This document shows, piece by piece, positions 1 through 9,617 of a stretch of 64,000 nucleotides of DNA (positions within the stretch are counted from its first letter, which is position 1; each line of letters begins with the position of its first letter). The notes beneath the pieces were generated by a model. It searched no databases and was not told the DNA's origin. It saw nothing but the letters and a program-made list of their open reading frames with translations. Where the stretch lies: positions 103,920-167,919 of the forward strand of contig CAYSDZ010000003.1 of assembly GCA_964429915.1 (NCBI GenBank), written 5' to 3'. The position numbers were made by a program, and so were the translations under genes. This DNA comes from Alteromonas_F sp964429915 (GTDB taxonomy: Bacteria; Pseudomonadota; Gammaproteobacteria; Enterobacterales; Alteromonadaceae).

Positions 1-32
1 TGATTAACCCTTGTCAAATAATAGGTTTTTAC

Positions 33-644
33 ATGTTTTTAAAAAAAACGAATAATGTTTCAAAGCAAAAAAAACTCCTGTTTGTTATCGGCTTTAACAA
101 AACCGGCACTACATCTATACACCGCCTTTTTCAACAAAATGGATTTAAAAGTGTTCATTGGGATGAGGGCAGACTTGCTAAGAAAATGCTACATAATGTT
201 AGTAATGGCGACCCTGTATTAAAGGGCTATGATGATAAATTCGACATTTTTTCCGATATCGTTTTCAGAACATCGTCGTTTCATTTTGAGGGAAACTCTT
301 TATTTAAACAGCTGTACTACGACTACCCTGAATCCTATTTTTTATACAACACGAGAGATATGGATAAATGGCTAGAAAGTAGGGTAAATCATCCAAATGT
401 TGTTTATGGTATGACTGAGTTTCAGCTTCAACAAAAATTACTTAACACCACAGACAAGGAAAAAATAAAGGGCTACTGGAAAACGCAGCGCTTGCGTTTC
501 GAAGAAGATATCAACCTATTTTTCAAAGATACAGACCGACTTCTAATACTGGATATTGCTGATATCAATTTTGTAGAAAAGTTAACTACATTCACAGGAT
601 TCAAAATAAACCCTACATTTTGGGAACAACATAACAAAACGTGA
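33..644 (+). CDS. Small sulfotransferase family protein
   Basis: Likely a cytosolic PAPS-dependent sulfotransferase. The N-terminus carries a 5'-phosphosulfate-binding loop, GFNKTGTTS, at about residues 20-28. A mid-protein segment YNTRDMDKWLESR has the Arg and Ser expected of a 3'-phosphate-binding motif. At 203 aa it is short but matches the small Sulfotransfer_4-like group. No signal peptide is seen. The ATG lies 32 bp from the window edge with only a weak AGG upstream. It converges on the next gene with a 5 bp gap. Its position at the edge of a polysaccharide locus suggests it sulfates the polymer or a related glycan; this is inference, and the substrate cannot be read from the sequence. 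Confidence 0.75.
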   Translation: MFLKKTNNVSKQKKLLFVIGFNKTGTTSIHRLFQQNGFKSVHWDEGRLAKKMLHNVSNGDPVLKGYDDKFDIFSDIVFRTSSFHFEGNSLFKQLYYDYPESYFLYNTRDMDKWLESRVNHPNVVYGMTEFQLQQKLLNTTDKEKIKGYWKTQRLRFEEDINLFFKDTDRLLILDIADINFVEKLTTFTGFKINPTFWEQHNKT

Positions 645-649
645 TCACA

Positions 650-1594
650 TTAAAACAAATAATAAAAATAAACTGCAATAATAGTATTAGTAAGCGTTAA
701 CTTTTGCTCTAAACCGTTTCGAGCAACCCACTTGAATGTTTTAGCCCAAGCCCGATACAAAAATTCATCTTTCTTAATATGCTTTAATAATTTTTTAAGC
801 TTGATTAAGTTTGTTATTTTCAGTTTGGTTTTTCCTTCTGTCGCTACAAACTGCCAAAATGCTATAAATGACGTTTTATCTAGCTCTCCTATTTGTTTAA
901 CTACATGTTCGTATGATGCATTCTGAGCTATATCCAGCTGTTTGCTCCGGCTTTTTCTGGTAATACTCTGGGTATTTAATCGATAATCAACAAGCACCTC
1001 ATTCAACCCCCCAAGAAGTAAATTGTGTTCTAAAAGCTTTAAATAAAGTAGATAATCTTGCGCACGCTTCGTTATCGGATACCCTCCCACTTCATTTAGG
1101 ACGGATCTTTTTATCATTAACGTAGGGTGACAGAGGCGGCTATTCAGTAATAATTCAGCAGCTAAGTCTTCGCTGCGTTCACTCACTCCATACCCTCCCA
1201 CCGTCATACCTTGCATATCGATATGATTTACTGCTGTGCAGATCATAGCAAGATGCGCATGGTTTTCCATATATTCAAATTGCTTTTCTAGCCTGCTTTT
1301 ATGCGCAATATCGTCTGCATCATGTCTTGCAATATACTTACCTTTGGCGACTTTGATACCCAGATTTAGAGATTTGCCTACACCGATGTTTTCGTTATTA
1401 GATAACAGTACGATTCGACTATCCTTCTTAGCATAGTTGGCTAGGCACTGTTTAGTTTGCTCATTACTCCCGTCATCTACGATCACAAATTCAAAGTGCT
1501 CAAAGCTTTGATGTAAGATGCTCTCGATTGCCAATCCTAAATGTGTTAAGTCTCCATTTAATACCGGCATTAATACAGATACTTTGATTTGCAT
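650..1594 (-). CDS. Glycosyltransferase family 2
   Basis: GT-A fold glycosyltransferase that would transfer a sugar from a nucleotide donor to the growing lipid-linked oligosaccharide at the cytoplasmic membrane. The start VSVLMPVLNG, the nucleotide-binding FVIVDDGSN at about residues 35-43, and the metal-binding RHDADD at about 89-94 are classic GT2 features. Length 314 aa is normal. It starts 2 bp after the stop of the upstream minus-strand GT4 gene, so the two are almost certainly co-transcribed. Donor and acceptor are unknown. Confidence 0.85.
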   Translation of the reverse strand: MQIKVSVLMPVLNGDLTHLGLAIESILHQSFEHFEFVIVDDGSNEQTKQCLANYAKKDSRIVLLSNNENIGVGKSLNLGIKVAKGKYIARHDADDIAHKSRLEKQFEYMENHAHLAMICTAVNHIDMQGMTVGGYGVSERSEDLAAELLLNSRLCHPTLMIKRSVLNEVGGYPITKRAQDYLLYLKLLEHNLLLGGLNEVLVDYRLNTQSITRKSRSKQLDIAQNASYEHVVKQIGELDKTSFIAFWQFVATEGKTKLKITNLIKLKKLLKHIKKDEFLYRAWAKTFKWVARNGLEQKLTLTNTIIAVYFYYLF

Positions 1595-1596
1595 TT

Positions 1597-2739
1597 TTAT
1601 TGTAATCCTATTTTTTCATAACAACGCATAACCTGCTTCGCACATGACTGCCAAGTAAACGAACTCGCATGGGACTTTCCTTTTTTGATCAGATGCTCCC
1701 TTAATTCATTGTTGGTTAACACTTCAACCAGTTTCTCCGCTAATTCTTCGGGGCTAGTATCGTCGACAAGAACACCCGCCTCGCCGCATGCTTCTGGTAG
1801 CGAACTATTGTTTGTAGCAATAACAGGCACTTCATATGACATTGCCTCTAACACTACCAAACCAAAGCCCTCGTATTTGCTGGGGTACACAAAACAATCA
1901 GCATGTTGATACAAACTTATCCGTTGTTCGTCACTGATATAGTCAGTCAAAATGACCCTTTCTTTTAGTTCATGCTCGATAATAAGCTGTTCAATTTCAT
2001 CGGTGCTATCCGCTTTAGCACCTGCTAACACCAAACGATGTGGAAACATATGTTTTACTTTGGCAAACGCTTGCACCAAAAAGGGTACATTTTTTCTAGG
2101 CTGAAGCGTACCCAAAAACAAAATATAAGGGCTTTCTATAAAAGCCGGCAACGGCATTTCTCTGCCTTTTTTGCTGCTTTCAAAGCCCTGATAGATAGTC
2201 ATAATTTTAGTTGCGTCTATCCCTTCCTTAATACAATCGCTCCGCGTTGCATTTGAGACTGTAGTCACCATTGATGCTCGCTGCATGCTCTGTTGTGTCC
2301 ACTGTTTTAAGATCCGATCTAAACCCTCACCATGCACCGTCATATAGTAATAAGCAATATCGTGAATGGTAAGCAAAGTAGGCACTCGCGTTTTGGGTAA
2401 AAAGTGATTCGGCCCATGAAATACATCTATTCTGTCTTTCCATAAATGAAAGGGTAATACGATATCCCACCATGCTCTTGGTCGATGACTTGCCAGATCA
2501 TTAGGACTGTAAATAGCTTTATGAACAACATTCGGTAATCCTTGTAGCCAGTCTAGTTCTTTTTCCCAAAATGATGTTTTTTGATAATAAAGAAAAAATG
2601 TATGCTCACTGTGCGATGCCCCCTTTTGCACAGACTCTTTTTGTAACGAAATTAAGGCTTCTACCAAGCCAATCACGTATCGGCTAATGCCTGTTTTTGC
2701 CGATACTTTCACTGTTTCAACGTAGATCCCAATTCGCAA
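1597..2739 (-). CDS. Glycosyltransferase family 4 (GT-B)
   Basis: Retaining GT-B glycosyltransferase for polysaccharide assembly. Seen: the N-terminal sequence RIGIYVETVK; the C-terminal donor-binding region ILFLGTLQPRKN; and the EX7E-like EGFGLVVLEAMSYEVPVIAT, typical of GT4. The longest reading frame begins with a GTG at 2745. An AAGG sits only 1 nt before that GTG but 7 nt before the TTG at 2739, so I place the start at 2739 and leave 2745 as the alternative. It leads a two-gene minus-strand unit with the GT2 downstream. The 240 bp upstream is shared with the divergent GT4 gene at 2986. Confidence 0.85.
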   Translation of the reverse strand: MRIGIYVETVKVSAKTGISRYVIGLVEALISLQKESVQKGASHSEHTFFLYYQKTSFWEKELDWLQGLPNVVHKAIYSPNDLASHRPRAWWDIVLPFHLWKDRIDVFHGPNHFLPKTRVPTLLTIHDIAYYYMTVHGEGLDRILKQWTQQSMQRASMVTTVSNATRSDCIKEGIDATKIMTIYQGFESSKKGREMPLPAFIESPYILFLGTLQPRKNVPFLVQAFAKVKHMFPHRLVLAGAKADSTDEIEQLIIEHELKERVILTDYISDEQRISLYQHADCFVYPSKYEGFGLVVLEAMSYEVPVIATNNSSLPEACGEAGVLVDDTSPEELAEKLVEVLTNNELREHLIKKGKSHASSFTWQSCAKQVMRCYEKIGLQ

Positions 2740-2985
2740 AATCACACCTTTTTTAAAATCAACACACTGCGCTTTTTCATTTAGAAGAGTATAGGGAAAG
2801 CTGCCAATAATACAGAATTTATTGCCTCCCTTTTCAGCCCATACTGGGCTATACTACACCCCATCATTAGTGCCTAAACCCTTTTATTCGCTTGCTTAAC
2901 CAAGTTTCTTGAAGTTAGGAACTTGCAATTAGGAAAAAATACCGATGGACCCGCTTACTTACAATAAGATCAAAAAGCGATAGCC

Positions 2986-4083
2986 ATGAACATTTTGCAT
3001 TTAACGTTTGATATGCGAATTGGTGGCACTGAAATGGTGATAAAAAACATCATTGAAAGTGATGCCGCGCGCGCTTTCACTATGTCGGTATTTTGCATTG
3101 AAGAACCCATCGGCCCATGGGGTGAAATGCTTCGAAAGAATACGATTAACGTGGCTTCTCATGCGCGACAACCTGGGTTCGATAAAGCTCTGATAGGCGT
3201 TTTACGCAAACATATACGCGAAAATAATATTGATATTCTTCACTGCCACCAATATACACCTTGGGTATACGGCACACTGGCTGCTTTAGGCACAAACTGC
3301 AAGGTCTTATTTACTGAGCATGGTAGGTTTTACCCTGACTCAAGTTCATGGAAACGCAGGCTGATTAACCCAGTGCTTGCTTTTTTCACTGATGGATTTA
3401 CAGCGATCTCACAGGCCACTCGCCATGCGCTAGATCACTATGAGTTCATTCCGTTAAACCGTATTGAACTCATATACAATGGTATAAAATCACTGACTTC
3501 ATCAAACACCAAGCAGCCGTTAAGATGCGAGTTGCAAATACCAGAAGATCACTTTGTGCTTGGTACCATTGCCCGATTCGACCCGATAAAAAATCATGTT
3601 ATGATGCTAGATGCCTTTGCCAAAGTATTAGAACACAGGCCCAATTGTTCTCTTTTGATGGTGGGGGATGGTGATGAACGGCATACCATTGAGAAAAAAA
3701 TTGCAGACTTGGGGCTAAGCAACAACGTCGTGTTAACAGGGTATCAAGTCGATCCAACGCAATATTTGCAGTTGATGGACGTGTTTTTACTCTCGTCACT
3801 AAGTGAAGGAACGTCAATGACCTTACTTGAAGCAATGAGCCTATCAAAGCCCTGTGTCGTCACTGACGCTGGAGGTAATCCAGAAATCATCAAACATGAA
3901 GTGAATGGTTATGTCACAATTAATGACGATGCCTCGTCATTTGCCAATGCGATAGATAATATTCTCGACAACGACACACTGGCATTGTTTGGGAAAAATG
4001 CCCGATTGCGTTTTCTTGAACAGTTTACTGACACTATAATGGTTGAAAAATATACCAAAATGTACGAGTCGATCAATGGTTAA
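2986..4083 (+). CDS. Glycosyltransferase family 4 (GT-B), first gene of the EPS plus-strand operon
   Basis: GT-B glycosyltransferase of 365 aa. The N-terminal domain opens with the glycine-rich acceptor-side motif MRIGGTEMV. The C-terminal domain has GTIARFDPIKNH and the EX7E segment SEGTSMTLLEAMSL followed by KPCVVTDAGGNPE. The GGTE-type N-terminus resembles the glycosyltransferases that accompany exosortase A loci, but I cannot assign it to the TIGR03088 group with certainty. It overlaps the downstream ligase gene by 8 bp, which implies translational coupling. Confidence 0.85.
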   Translation: MNILHLTFDMRIGGTEMVIKNIIESDAARAFTMSVFCIEEPIGPWGEMLRKNTINVASHARQPGFDKALIGVLRKHIRENNIDILHCHQYTPWVYGTLAALGTNCKVLFTEHGRFYPDSSSWKRRLINPVLAFFTDGFTAISQATRHALDHYEFIPLNRIELIYNGIKSLTSSNTKQPLRCELQIPEDHFVLGTIARFDPIKNHVMMLDAFAKVLEHRPNCSLLMVGDGDERHTIEKKIADLGLSNNVVLTGYQVDPTQYLQLMDVFLLSSLSEGTSMTLLEAMSLSKPCVVTDAGGNPEIIKHEVNGYVTINDDASSFANAIDNILDNDTLALFGKNARLRFLEQFTDTIMVEKYTKMYESING

Positions 4084-5413
4084 ACTAGCAACAATCTTGG
4101 CTCTGTTAGCAAGTGCGATACTGTTATTTTCAGCGCCATGGCTTGCTACATTGACTTACTCTATCGTATCTATTTTGCAACCCCAATACGTATGGTTCTG
4201 GGCCTTTGATAGCTTTTCTGTCTTTAAAATATCTGCCGGAATCACCATTTTAGCGTGGATATTTCATGCCCTTCAAGGCAATATCGACTGGCGTGTTTAC
4301 TCTTCAGGTCAGTTTAAGTGTGTCGTGATCATTATGATCATTTATCACTTGTCGAACATGTTTACCCCTTTTCAAACATACTACTCGCTGATTGGGGGCG
4401 ATCTCGTCGTCAGTATTTTTACAACCATTACTATTATGTACTTTTTCGTGCTGGGGTTACTGAAAAACCCTCAAGCCATCAAGTATTTCGCTTTTATTTA
4501 TATTTTTGTCACCGTTTACTATGCGTATTGGGCTAACGACCACTATTTATCTGGGAACTGGGCTCAATTTACTCATGGACGTTTGCGGGGTATTGTGTCA
4601 GGCCCTTACCGAGACGGTAATATTCTTTCTGTGGTACTGACTATGGGTATCAGTTTTATCATGTTTGGTGCTCGATATTATAAAAATATATGGATAAAAG
4701 CCGGATTGCTGGCAACACTTCCCTTTATTTGGCATGCGGTGTTCTTGTTTGCATCCCGTGGGGCCCTACTTAGTGCCGCTTGCGTTACCCTATTTTTTGC
4801 CTTAGTCGTTAAATCGAGGTGGTTAAACATCTTAATGGGCGCTGGTTTTGTGGTGATGCTGGTATGGCAAGGTGGCACCCTAACTAACAGAACCTCAGAC
4901 ACGGTAAACAGCTCAAAAGACAGCAATTTTGAGATATCCGCAGAAGAAGATAAACCCATCAACCCACGTATTTTATCTTGGCAAGTTGGATGGGGGCTAG
5001 CTATGAAATATCCTATTTTAGGAGCTGGACCGCAACGTTTTCAGTATGCCTCAGCAAAGCATTATCCAAATAAATCGAAACACGTTGCGCACAATACGTT
5101 TTTAAACTTCTCTGCTAACACGGGGCTGATTGCGGGTTGCTGCTACTTATTGTTTTTCTATTTTTCGTACAAACAATATCGATACGTAAAAGCAAATACA
5201 GAAACAGAATCCATTCATAATTATATTAATTTGTCCTGCATGGGTGCACTGGTAGGTTATTTTATCGGGGCAGTGTTTCTAGATCTCGTTATTTTTGAAC
5301 CGTTTTACTTCATACTTATATTAATCACTGCAAACTACTGGATGGTTAGACGTGAAAAAGAACCCGTTCCGACAAAAACGGTGTCACCAATAAGGACGCA
5401 GCATGCCATATAA
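4076..5413 (+). CDS. O-antigen ligase/Wzy-like membrane protein, exosortase A-associated type (TIGR03097-like)
   Basis: Polytopic membrane protein of the Wzy/WaaL superfamily, expected to polymerise repeat units or transfer the glycan to an acceptor on the periplasmic face. Roughly ten hydrophobic segments are seen. A large periplasmic loop near residues 290-345 contains ILSWQVGWGL and GAGPQRFQ followed by HVAHNTFL, the His-containing loop typical of these enzymes. The N-terminal QPQYVWFWAF block resembles the 'putative O-glycosylation ligase, exosortase A system-associated' family. An upstream ATG at 4043 is possible, but it would overlap the previous gene by 41 bp. The ATG at 4076, overlapping its stop by 8 bp, gives a clean membrane start. 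Confidence 0.8.
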   Translation: MVKLATILALLASAILLFSAPWLATLTYSIVSILQPQYVWFWAFDSFSVFKISAGITILAWIFHALQGNIDWRVYSSGQFKCVVIIMIIYHLSNMFTPFQTYYSLIGGDLVVSIFTTITIMYFFVLGLLKNPQAIKYFAFIYIFVTVYYAYWANDHYLSGNWAQFTHGRLRGIVSGPYRDGNILSVVLTMGISFIMFGARYYKNIWIKAGLLATLPFIWHAVFLFASRGALLSAACVTLFFALVVKSRWLNILMGAGFVVMLVWQGGTLTNRTSDTVNSSKDSNFEISAEEDKPINPRILSWQVGWGLAMKYPILGAGPQRFQYASAKHYPNKSKHVAHNTFLNFSANTGLIAGCCYLLFFYFSYKQYRYVKANTETESIHNYINLSCMGALVGYFIGAVFLDLVIFEPFYFILILITANYWMVRREKEPVPTKTVSPIRTQHAI

Positions 5414-6305
5414 TATTGTGATGTTTGCCTATAATGAAGAGGCCAACATTGTGAGATCGATCGAAAGTGTGTTTCATAATGTAGATGAAAACCTGAACGC
5501 ATTTTATCTTATTGCTAATGGCTGTACCGATAATACTGTGTCAGTTGCATCAGCAACAAAAGACAGGCTCGGTTTCGATAGCATGCACATCAAACAAATC
5601 ACCTTAGGCGATAAGTGCAACGCGTGGAATACTTATGTGCATGAATACTCGCATGAACATTCACATGAACACCCACATAAAAGAAGCGACTACATAGAAA
5701 CTCATTTTTTTACCGACGCCGATGTGCGTTTTTCAGACCAATGCTTTGTCAAAATGAGCCATCACTTGGCTTCGTCTGAATCGGATACGGTTGTGATAGC
5801 GGGAATGCCACTTTCCGGAAGGAATAACGCGTTTTACTATGAATTAGTTACGCAACGCGCGTGTTTTTTTGGCAATCTTTATGGCATGAGGCAGTCTTTT
5901 ATACAACGCATAAAAGAGACTGAGTTTCGTTTACCTATTGGTCTGAATTGGATAGACTCTTTTTTAACCAAAGCTGTGAATACTGACTTAACGTTCGGTA
6001 AAGACAACTTACCAAACCGAACGACTTGGATTGAGAGCGTGGGTTATCAATTCGATAGTTTAACGTTTTGGAAGCAGGACGACATTAAACTCTATTTTAA
6101 CCGCATTGCCCGATATGAGTTAGGTAAAATACAAGAACATTATCTCGATGCGCTTAATGTAGCAAGCTGGCCTGAAAGCATGACTGCTATTAACCATCAG
6201 ATTTGGGCTGATTTCGACGCTAAAGCCCATCACCTTTCATGGTTTAAAAAACGTCTTGTACGTCAACGTCTCAAAAAAATAATCGACCGTTCCCAAGGTT
6301 TATAA
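5403..6305 (+). CDS. Glycosyltransferase family 2 with a His-rich insertion
   Basis: GT-A fold protein of 300 aa starting YNIVMFAYNEE, with the nucleotide-site ANGCTDNT at about residues 38-45 and a metal-binding TDADVRF near 104-110. Immediately before the DAD motif lies a His/Glu/Ser-rich segment (YSHEHSHEHPHK, residues about 82-93) encoded by a 12-bp tandem repeat. This is unusual for the family. The gene overlaps the end of the ligase gene by 11 bp and is followed 5 bp later by the flippase, so it belongs to the same operon. Specificity is unknown. Confidence 0.8.
   Translation: MPYNIVMFAYNEEANIVRSIESVFHNVDENLNAFYLIANGCTDNTVSVASATKDRLGFDSMHIKQITLGDKCNAWNTYVHEYSHEHSHEHPHKRSDYIETHFFTDADVRFSDQCFVKMSHHLASSESDTVVIAGMPLSGRNNAFYYELVTQRACFFGNLYGMRQSFIQRIKETEFRLPIGLNWIDSFLTKAVNTDLTFGKDNLPNRTTWIESVGYQFDSLTFWKQDDIKLYFNRIARYELGKIQEHYLDALNVASWPESMTAINHQIWADFDAKAHHLSWFKKRLVRQRLKKIIDRSQGL
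5640..5675 (+). repeat. 12-bp in-frame tandem repeat coding a His-rich loop
   Basis: Three successive 12-bp units beginning catgaa (5640-5651, 5652-5663, 5664-5675), followed by a decayed fourth that begins cataaa. Each unit codes His-Glu-x-x, giving the alternating HEYSHEHSHEHPHK segment. Because the unit is 12 bp (four codons), copy-number change would lengthen or shorten the loop without a frameshift. Confidence 0.75.
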
Positions 6306-6310
6306 ATACA

Positions 6311-7780
6311 GTGCTCACCATAAAAGATGGCCTTTTAGCTAGCGCTTTGGCGATTCTCAATCAACTCACTCGACGTTTGATGGGCATTGTAAGCCTAATT
6401 ATTTTAGCGCGGGTGCTCACACCTGAGGATTTTGGTTTAGTTGCTATTGCACTTATTTTTCTTAATTTCGTGCAAGTGATCAGCAACATTGGCTCTCGAA
6501 ATTATCTTATGAGTAGAGAAACCATCAACAATGATATGGTTTTTACTAGCTGGACCTTAGGCTTTTGCACCAACAATTTTGTAGGGATATGTTTAGCAAT
6601 TGCTAGCCCTTTCATCGCTAATTACTATGAAGACCCCCGACTTACGCCAATTGTTTTAGTGTTCGCTTTGCAAATTTTCATAGGCACCCTGGGCAGCCCA
6701 GGGATGATTTATAAACACAAAAATCAGCAACTTAAAGAAATTACTCGATGGCAAATACTGTCTCGCTTTGTGACCACAGGCATAACCATTGCTATTGCTG
6801 TCATATACGAAACGTATTGGGCTTTGGTGATCGGGCAACTCTCTATCACTATAAGTCATGTTATTTCGACTTATGTCATTGCACCATTGAGACCCAGACC
6901 CACATTTAAAAACGTAAAACCTCAATGGCAGTTCTCTAAATGGATATTGCCGCAATCCCTTATCAATTTTTTCCGCAGTCAAATAGACGCTATCTATGTC
7001 AGTTCGCTCTTCGATAAACCCACCATGGGGGCATACAATTCCATGCGTTACTATGCAACCATTCCGGGCAACACTTTTATTCAACCTATTTTAAGCCCAA
7101 CACTGGCACAGTTTTCACAATTCAAAAACAACTTGGAATACTATAAAAAACAGGTACAAGTCGCATTTTTCGGTATTTTTGCCTTGTCTAGCCCGATTGT
7201 TTTACTGATGACCGCTCAGTCTGAATACCTTGTTCAACTTATGCTGGGTGATAAATGGGTAGAATATTCGCAATTGTTAGGTATTTTTAGCTTTTTTACT
7301 CTGATAAGCGTCATCAATAATGCAGTCAGCCAAATTACCATGCTAAAGGACAACACTAAGTATCTATTGTTCTATTCAATTATCGCAACCTTATCGAACG
7401 TCGTATTGTTCTTTGCTATCGATTTTTCAACAATTTTTCAGCTTGCTGCCTATAAAATAGGTCTTGATCTTGTGCTTTCATTTGTGTTTTTTATTGCCAT
7501 AGTAGGAATCTTGTTAGGCGCTAAAACGCTATTGAATGTGTCTTATCCGATAATTATAGTTTTCATATGTATTTTTGTTGGCTATTTCACTGCTAGCTTA
7601 TTACCTCAGTTTACTAACGACACGCTTTATTTTTTCGCCTACTGTAGTGTCGCGATGACGACGTATTTTGTGCTTTTACTCTTCATTGTTTGGTTGTTCA
7701 AAGACAAGGTACATTGCTATCAGTATGCGTTTAGAATGCTTACAAAAAGTGCAAAGATCGTAAGCACTAAGCTTCGCTAG
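6311..7780 (+). CDS. Oligosaccharide flippase (Wzx/MOP superfamily)
   Basis: Polytopic inner-membrane protein of 489 aa with about 12-14 hydrophobic segments. It is expected to flip undecaprenyl-diphosphate-linked repeat units to the periplasm. The N-terminal ASALAILNQLTRRLMGIVSL and ARVLTPEDFGLVAIA are typical of Wzx-type lipopolysaccharide exporters. The start is a GTG 5 bp after the preceding stop, with AAGG 12 nt upstream. It pairs functionally with the ligase/polymerase at 4076. A 67 bp gap separates it from the next gene. Confidence 0.87.
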   Translation: MLTIKDGLLASALAILNQLTRRLMGIVSLIILARVLTPEDFGLVAIALIFLNFVQVISNIGSRNYLMSRETINNDMVFTSWTLGFCTNNFVGICLAIASPFIANYYEDPRLTPIVLVFALQIFIGTLGSPGMIYKHKNQQLKEITRWQILSRFVTTGITIAIAVIYETYWALVIGQLSITISHVISTYVIAPLRPRPTFKNVKPQWQFSKWILPQSLINFFRSQIDAIYVSSLFDKPTMGAYNSMRYYATIPGNTFIQPILSPTLAQFSQFKNNLEYYKKQVQVAFFGIFALSSPIVLLMTAQSEYLVQLMLGDKWVEYSQLLGIFSFFTLISVINNAVSQITMLKDNTKYLLFYSIIATLSNVVLFFAIDFSTIFQLAAYKIGLDLVLSFVFFIAIVGILLGAKTLLNVSYPIIIVFICIFVGYFTASLLPQFTNDTLYFFAYCSVAMTTYFVLLLFIVWLFKDKVHCYQYAFRMLTKSAKIVSTKLR

Positions 7781-7847
7781 CAGTTATTTTTAAGCTGTCG
7801 TACACTACGCAAAAACAACAGACGCTCTGTTTAATGATTACTGCTTA

Positions 7848-9041
7848 ATGATTATTGTTATCGCACAACGTATTCCCTTTCCTCCTAATAAAGGAGAAAA
7901 GCTTCGAACCTACCATCATATAAAACGAATGGTCGAATTGGGGCATGACGTAGAGGTACTTAGCCTTTCGCACCAAAAGGACGATGTAACACTTGCTAAC
8001 GCACTTGCCGCTGAACTTTCAATTTCAGTCAGGCTTTTTCCTTTAGCTAACAAACTGTGGCGGTATAGCAAGGCAATATTGGCAGGTCAATCATTGAGTG
8101 AAGGGGCCTTTTTTTCTACTGGCCTCAAACGCTATTTAAAAGAAGAAGTAACGCAGTTGGGGGCTTGCACGGTGTACATGTCTGCATCAAGCCTCGCACC
8201 TTATGCACTCGGTTTGTCACTACACCAAAAACAAACGATTAAGCTGATCATGGATTTTATGGATGTGGACTCAGATAAATGGCAACAATACGCAAAAACC
8301 AGTCAATGGCCTATGAATTGTGTGTATCAACGAGAATCAAAAAAAATCAGAAAACTGGAATACGACACGGTTAAGCATTTCGATAATACCTTTTTAATTG
8401 CTGATGCTGAAATCGCTCTATTTTCAAAGCATGTCTGCCAAACTGACAACATCACTAAACTCGGAAACGGCATGGATTTTTCTGCTTTTTTCCCTGATAA
8501 CACAGCGCCAAAAACGCCCCATCCTACTTTTTTGTTTACCGGTGTAATGGACTATAAACCCAATATAGATGCCGTTGTTTGGTTTGTAGAGCAATGTTGG
8601 CAGACTATAAAAAAACACTCGCCCCAAGCGCGTTTTGTTATTGCTGGTATGAAGCCCTCTGCACAAATTCAACATCTATCTCAAATAGAGGGGATCGAAG
8701 TAACGGGTTTTGTCGACGATATTCTGCCCTATTACCACGATGCATGGGTGTTCGTCGCACCCTTTCGATTAGCTAGAGGCGTTCAAAATAAAGTATTGCA
8801 AGCCAGTGCCTGTCGTCTACCCATAGTCACTACCCAAATGGGAGCAGAAGGTATTAGTTTTGCCAATCCGCAGACCATGTATTTTGCAGAGTCTTCTGAA
8901 GACTTTGCTAAAGCCTGTATCGATGCAATTTCAAACGTTGAAGATTCATCAACCAAGGCACAAGCGGTATTTGATGCTATACGAGCTCGCTACAGCTGGG
9001 AAACACAACTCAATCCATTGATGGAAGCAATCAATTCATGA
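7848..9041 (+). CDS. TIGR03087-type glycosyltransferase, PEP-CTERM/XrtA system
   Basis: GT-B glycosyltransferase of 397 aa. The N-terminal block QRIPFPPNKGEKLRTYHHIK matches the signature of the family named 'TIGR03087 family PEP-CTERM/XrtA system glycosyltransferase', and the length fits. The C-terminal half has FLFTGVMDYKPNIDAV and the donor-binding region APFRLARGVQNKVLQASA. It shares an ATGA overlap with the acyltransferase that follows. The association with exosortase A is from family knowledge plus the xrtA gene 1.7 kb downstream; the sugar transferred is unknown. Confidence 0.87.
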   Translation: MIIVIAQRIPFPPNKGEKLRTYHHIKRMVELGHDVEVLSLSHQKDDVTLANALAAELSISVRLFPLANKLWRYSKAILAGQSLSEGAFFSTGLKRYLKEEVTQLGACTVYMSASSLAPYALGLSLHQKQTIKLIMDFMDVDSDKWQQYAKTSQWPMNCVYQRESKKIRKLEYDTVKHFDNTFLIADAEIALFSKHVCQTDNITKLGNGMDFSAFFPDNTAPKTPHPTFLFTGVMDYKPNIDAVVWFVEQCWQTIKKHSPQARFVIAGMKPSAQIQHLSQIEGIEVTGFVDDILPYYHDAWVFVAPFRLARGVQNKVLQASACRLPIVTTQMGAEGISFANPQTMYFAESSEDFAKACIDAISNVEDSSTKAQAVFDAIRARYSWETQLNPLMEAINS

Positions 9042-9616
9042 AGCATGGAATAAAAACGGTTTTTTTTCTTTTCTTTGTATTATTGATGCTTCCAGTGAGT
9101 GCTCTGTTTTTTATATTGAGCGTTATCGGTAACAAAGATGAAACGCTGGCATCGTTCAGCCAAGTCCTTGCGCTACTTCCTACTAAACTTGGTAGTTTTA
9201 TACGTATTGGGTTTTATCGTCTTGTGTTAACGCAATGCCATCCTAATTCAAGAATTGGATTTATGGTGCTTTTTTCTCAGCAAGATACAGAGCTAGAAGA
9301 AGGGATTTACATTGGTCCTCAGTGTAATATAGGCCGCTGTAGCATAGGTAAAGATACCTTGCTCGGAAGTGGTGTGCATATTATGTCTGGTAAAAAGCAA
9401 CACAATTTCGAATCAAAGGATATTCCCATTCGAGATCAAGGAGGACATTTTGAAAAGGTTCGTATTGGTGAAAACTGCTGGGTAGGCAACGGCGCGCTTA
9501 TCATGGCAAACGTAGGCAATAATTGCGTTGTCGCCGCAGGTTCGGTGGTGGTATCTGATGTCCCAGAAAACACAATAGTTGCAGGCAACCCTGCTAAAGT
9601 CATTAAACAGCGTTAA
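9038..9616 (+). CDS. Hexapeptide-repeat acyltransferase with N-terminal membrane anchor
   Basis: Left-handed beta-helix acyltransferase, probably acetylating a sugar of the polymer or its precursor. Residues 7-30 form one hydrophobic segment (a membrane anchor). From about residue 85 onward hexapeptide repeats are visible (GIYIGPQCNIGRCSIGKDTL, RIGENCWVGNGALIM). It ends with the family-typical VVSDVPENTIVAGNPAKVIK. Length is 192 aa. The start ATG overlaps the preceding stop (ATGA), which indicates coupling. It is the last gene of the plus-strand run and is 1 bp from the convergent GT4 gene. Confidence 0.83.
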   Translation: MKHGIKTVFFLFFVLLMLPVSALFFILSVIGNKDETLASFSQVLALLPTKLGSFIRIGFYRLVLTQCHPNSRIGFMVLFSQQDTELEEGIYIGPQCNIGRCSIGKDTLLGSGVHIMSGKKQHNFESKDIPIRDQGGHFEKVRIGENCWVGNGALIMANVGNNCVVAAGSVVVSDVPENTIVAGNPAKVIKQR

Positions 9617-9617
9617 A

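Noticed and set aside
2836..2850. Inverted repeat agccc-n5-gggct in the divergent GT4 promoter region
   Set aside because: Only 5 bp per arm; likely by chance, and no regulator gene is nearby to support an operator.
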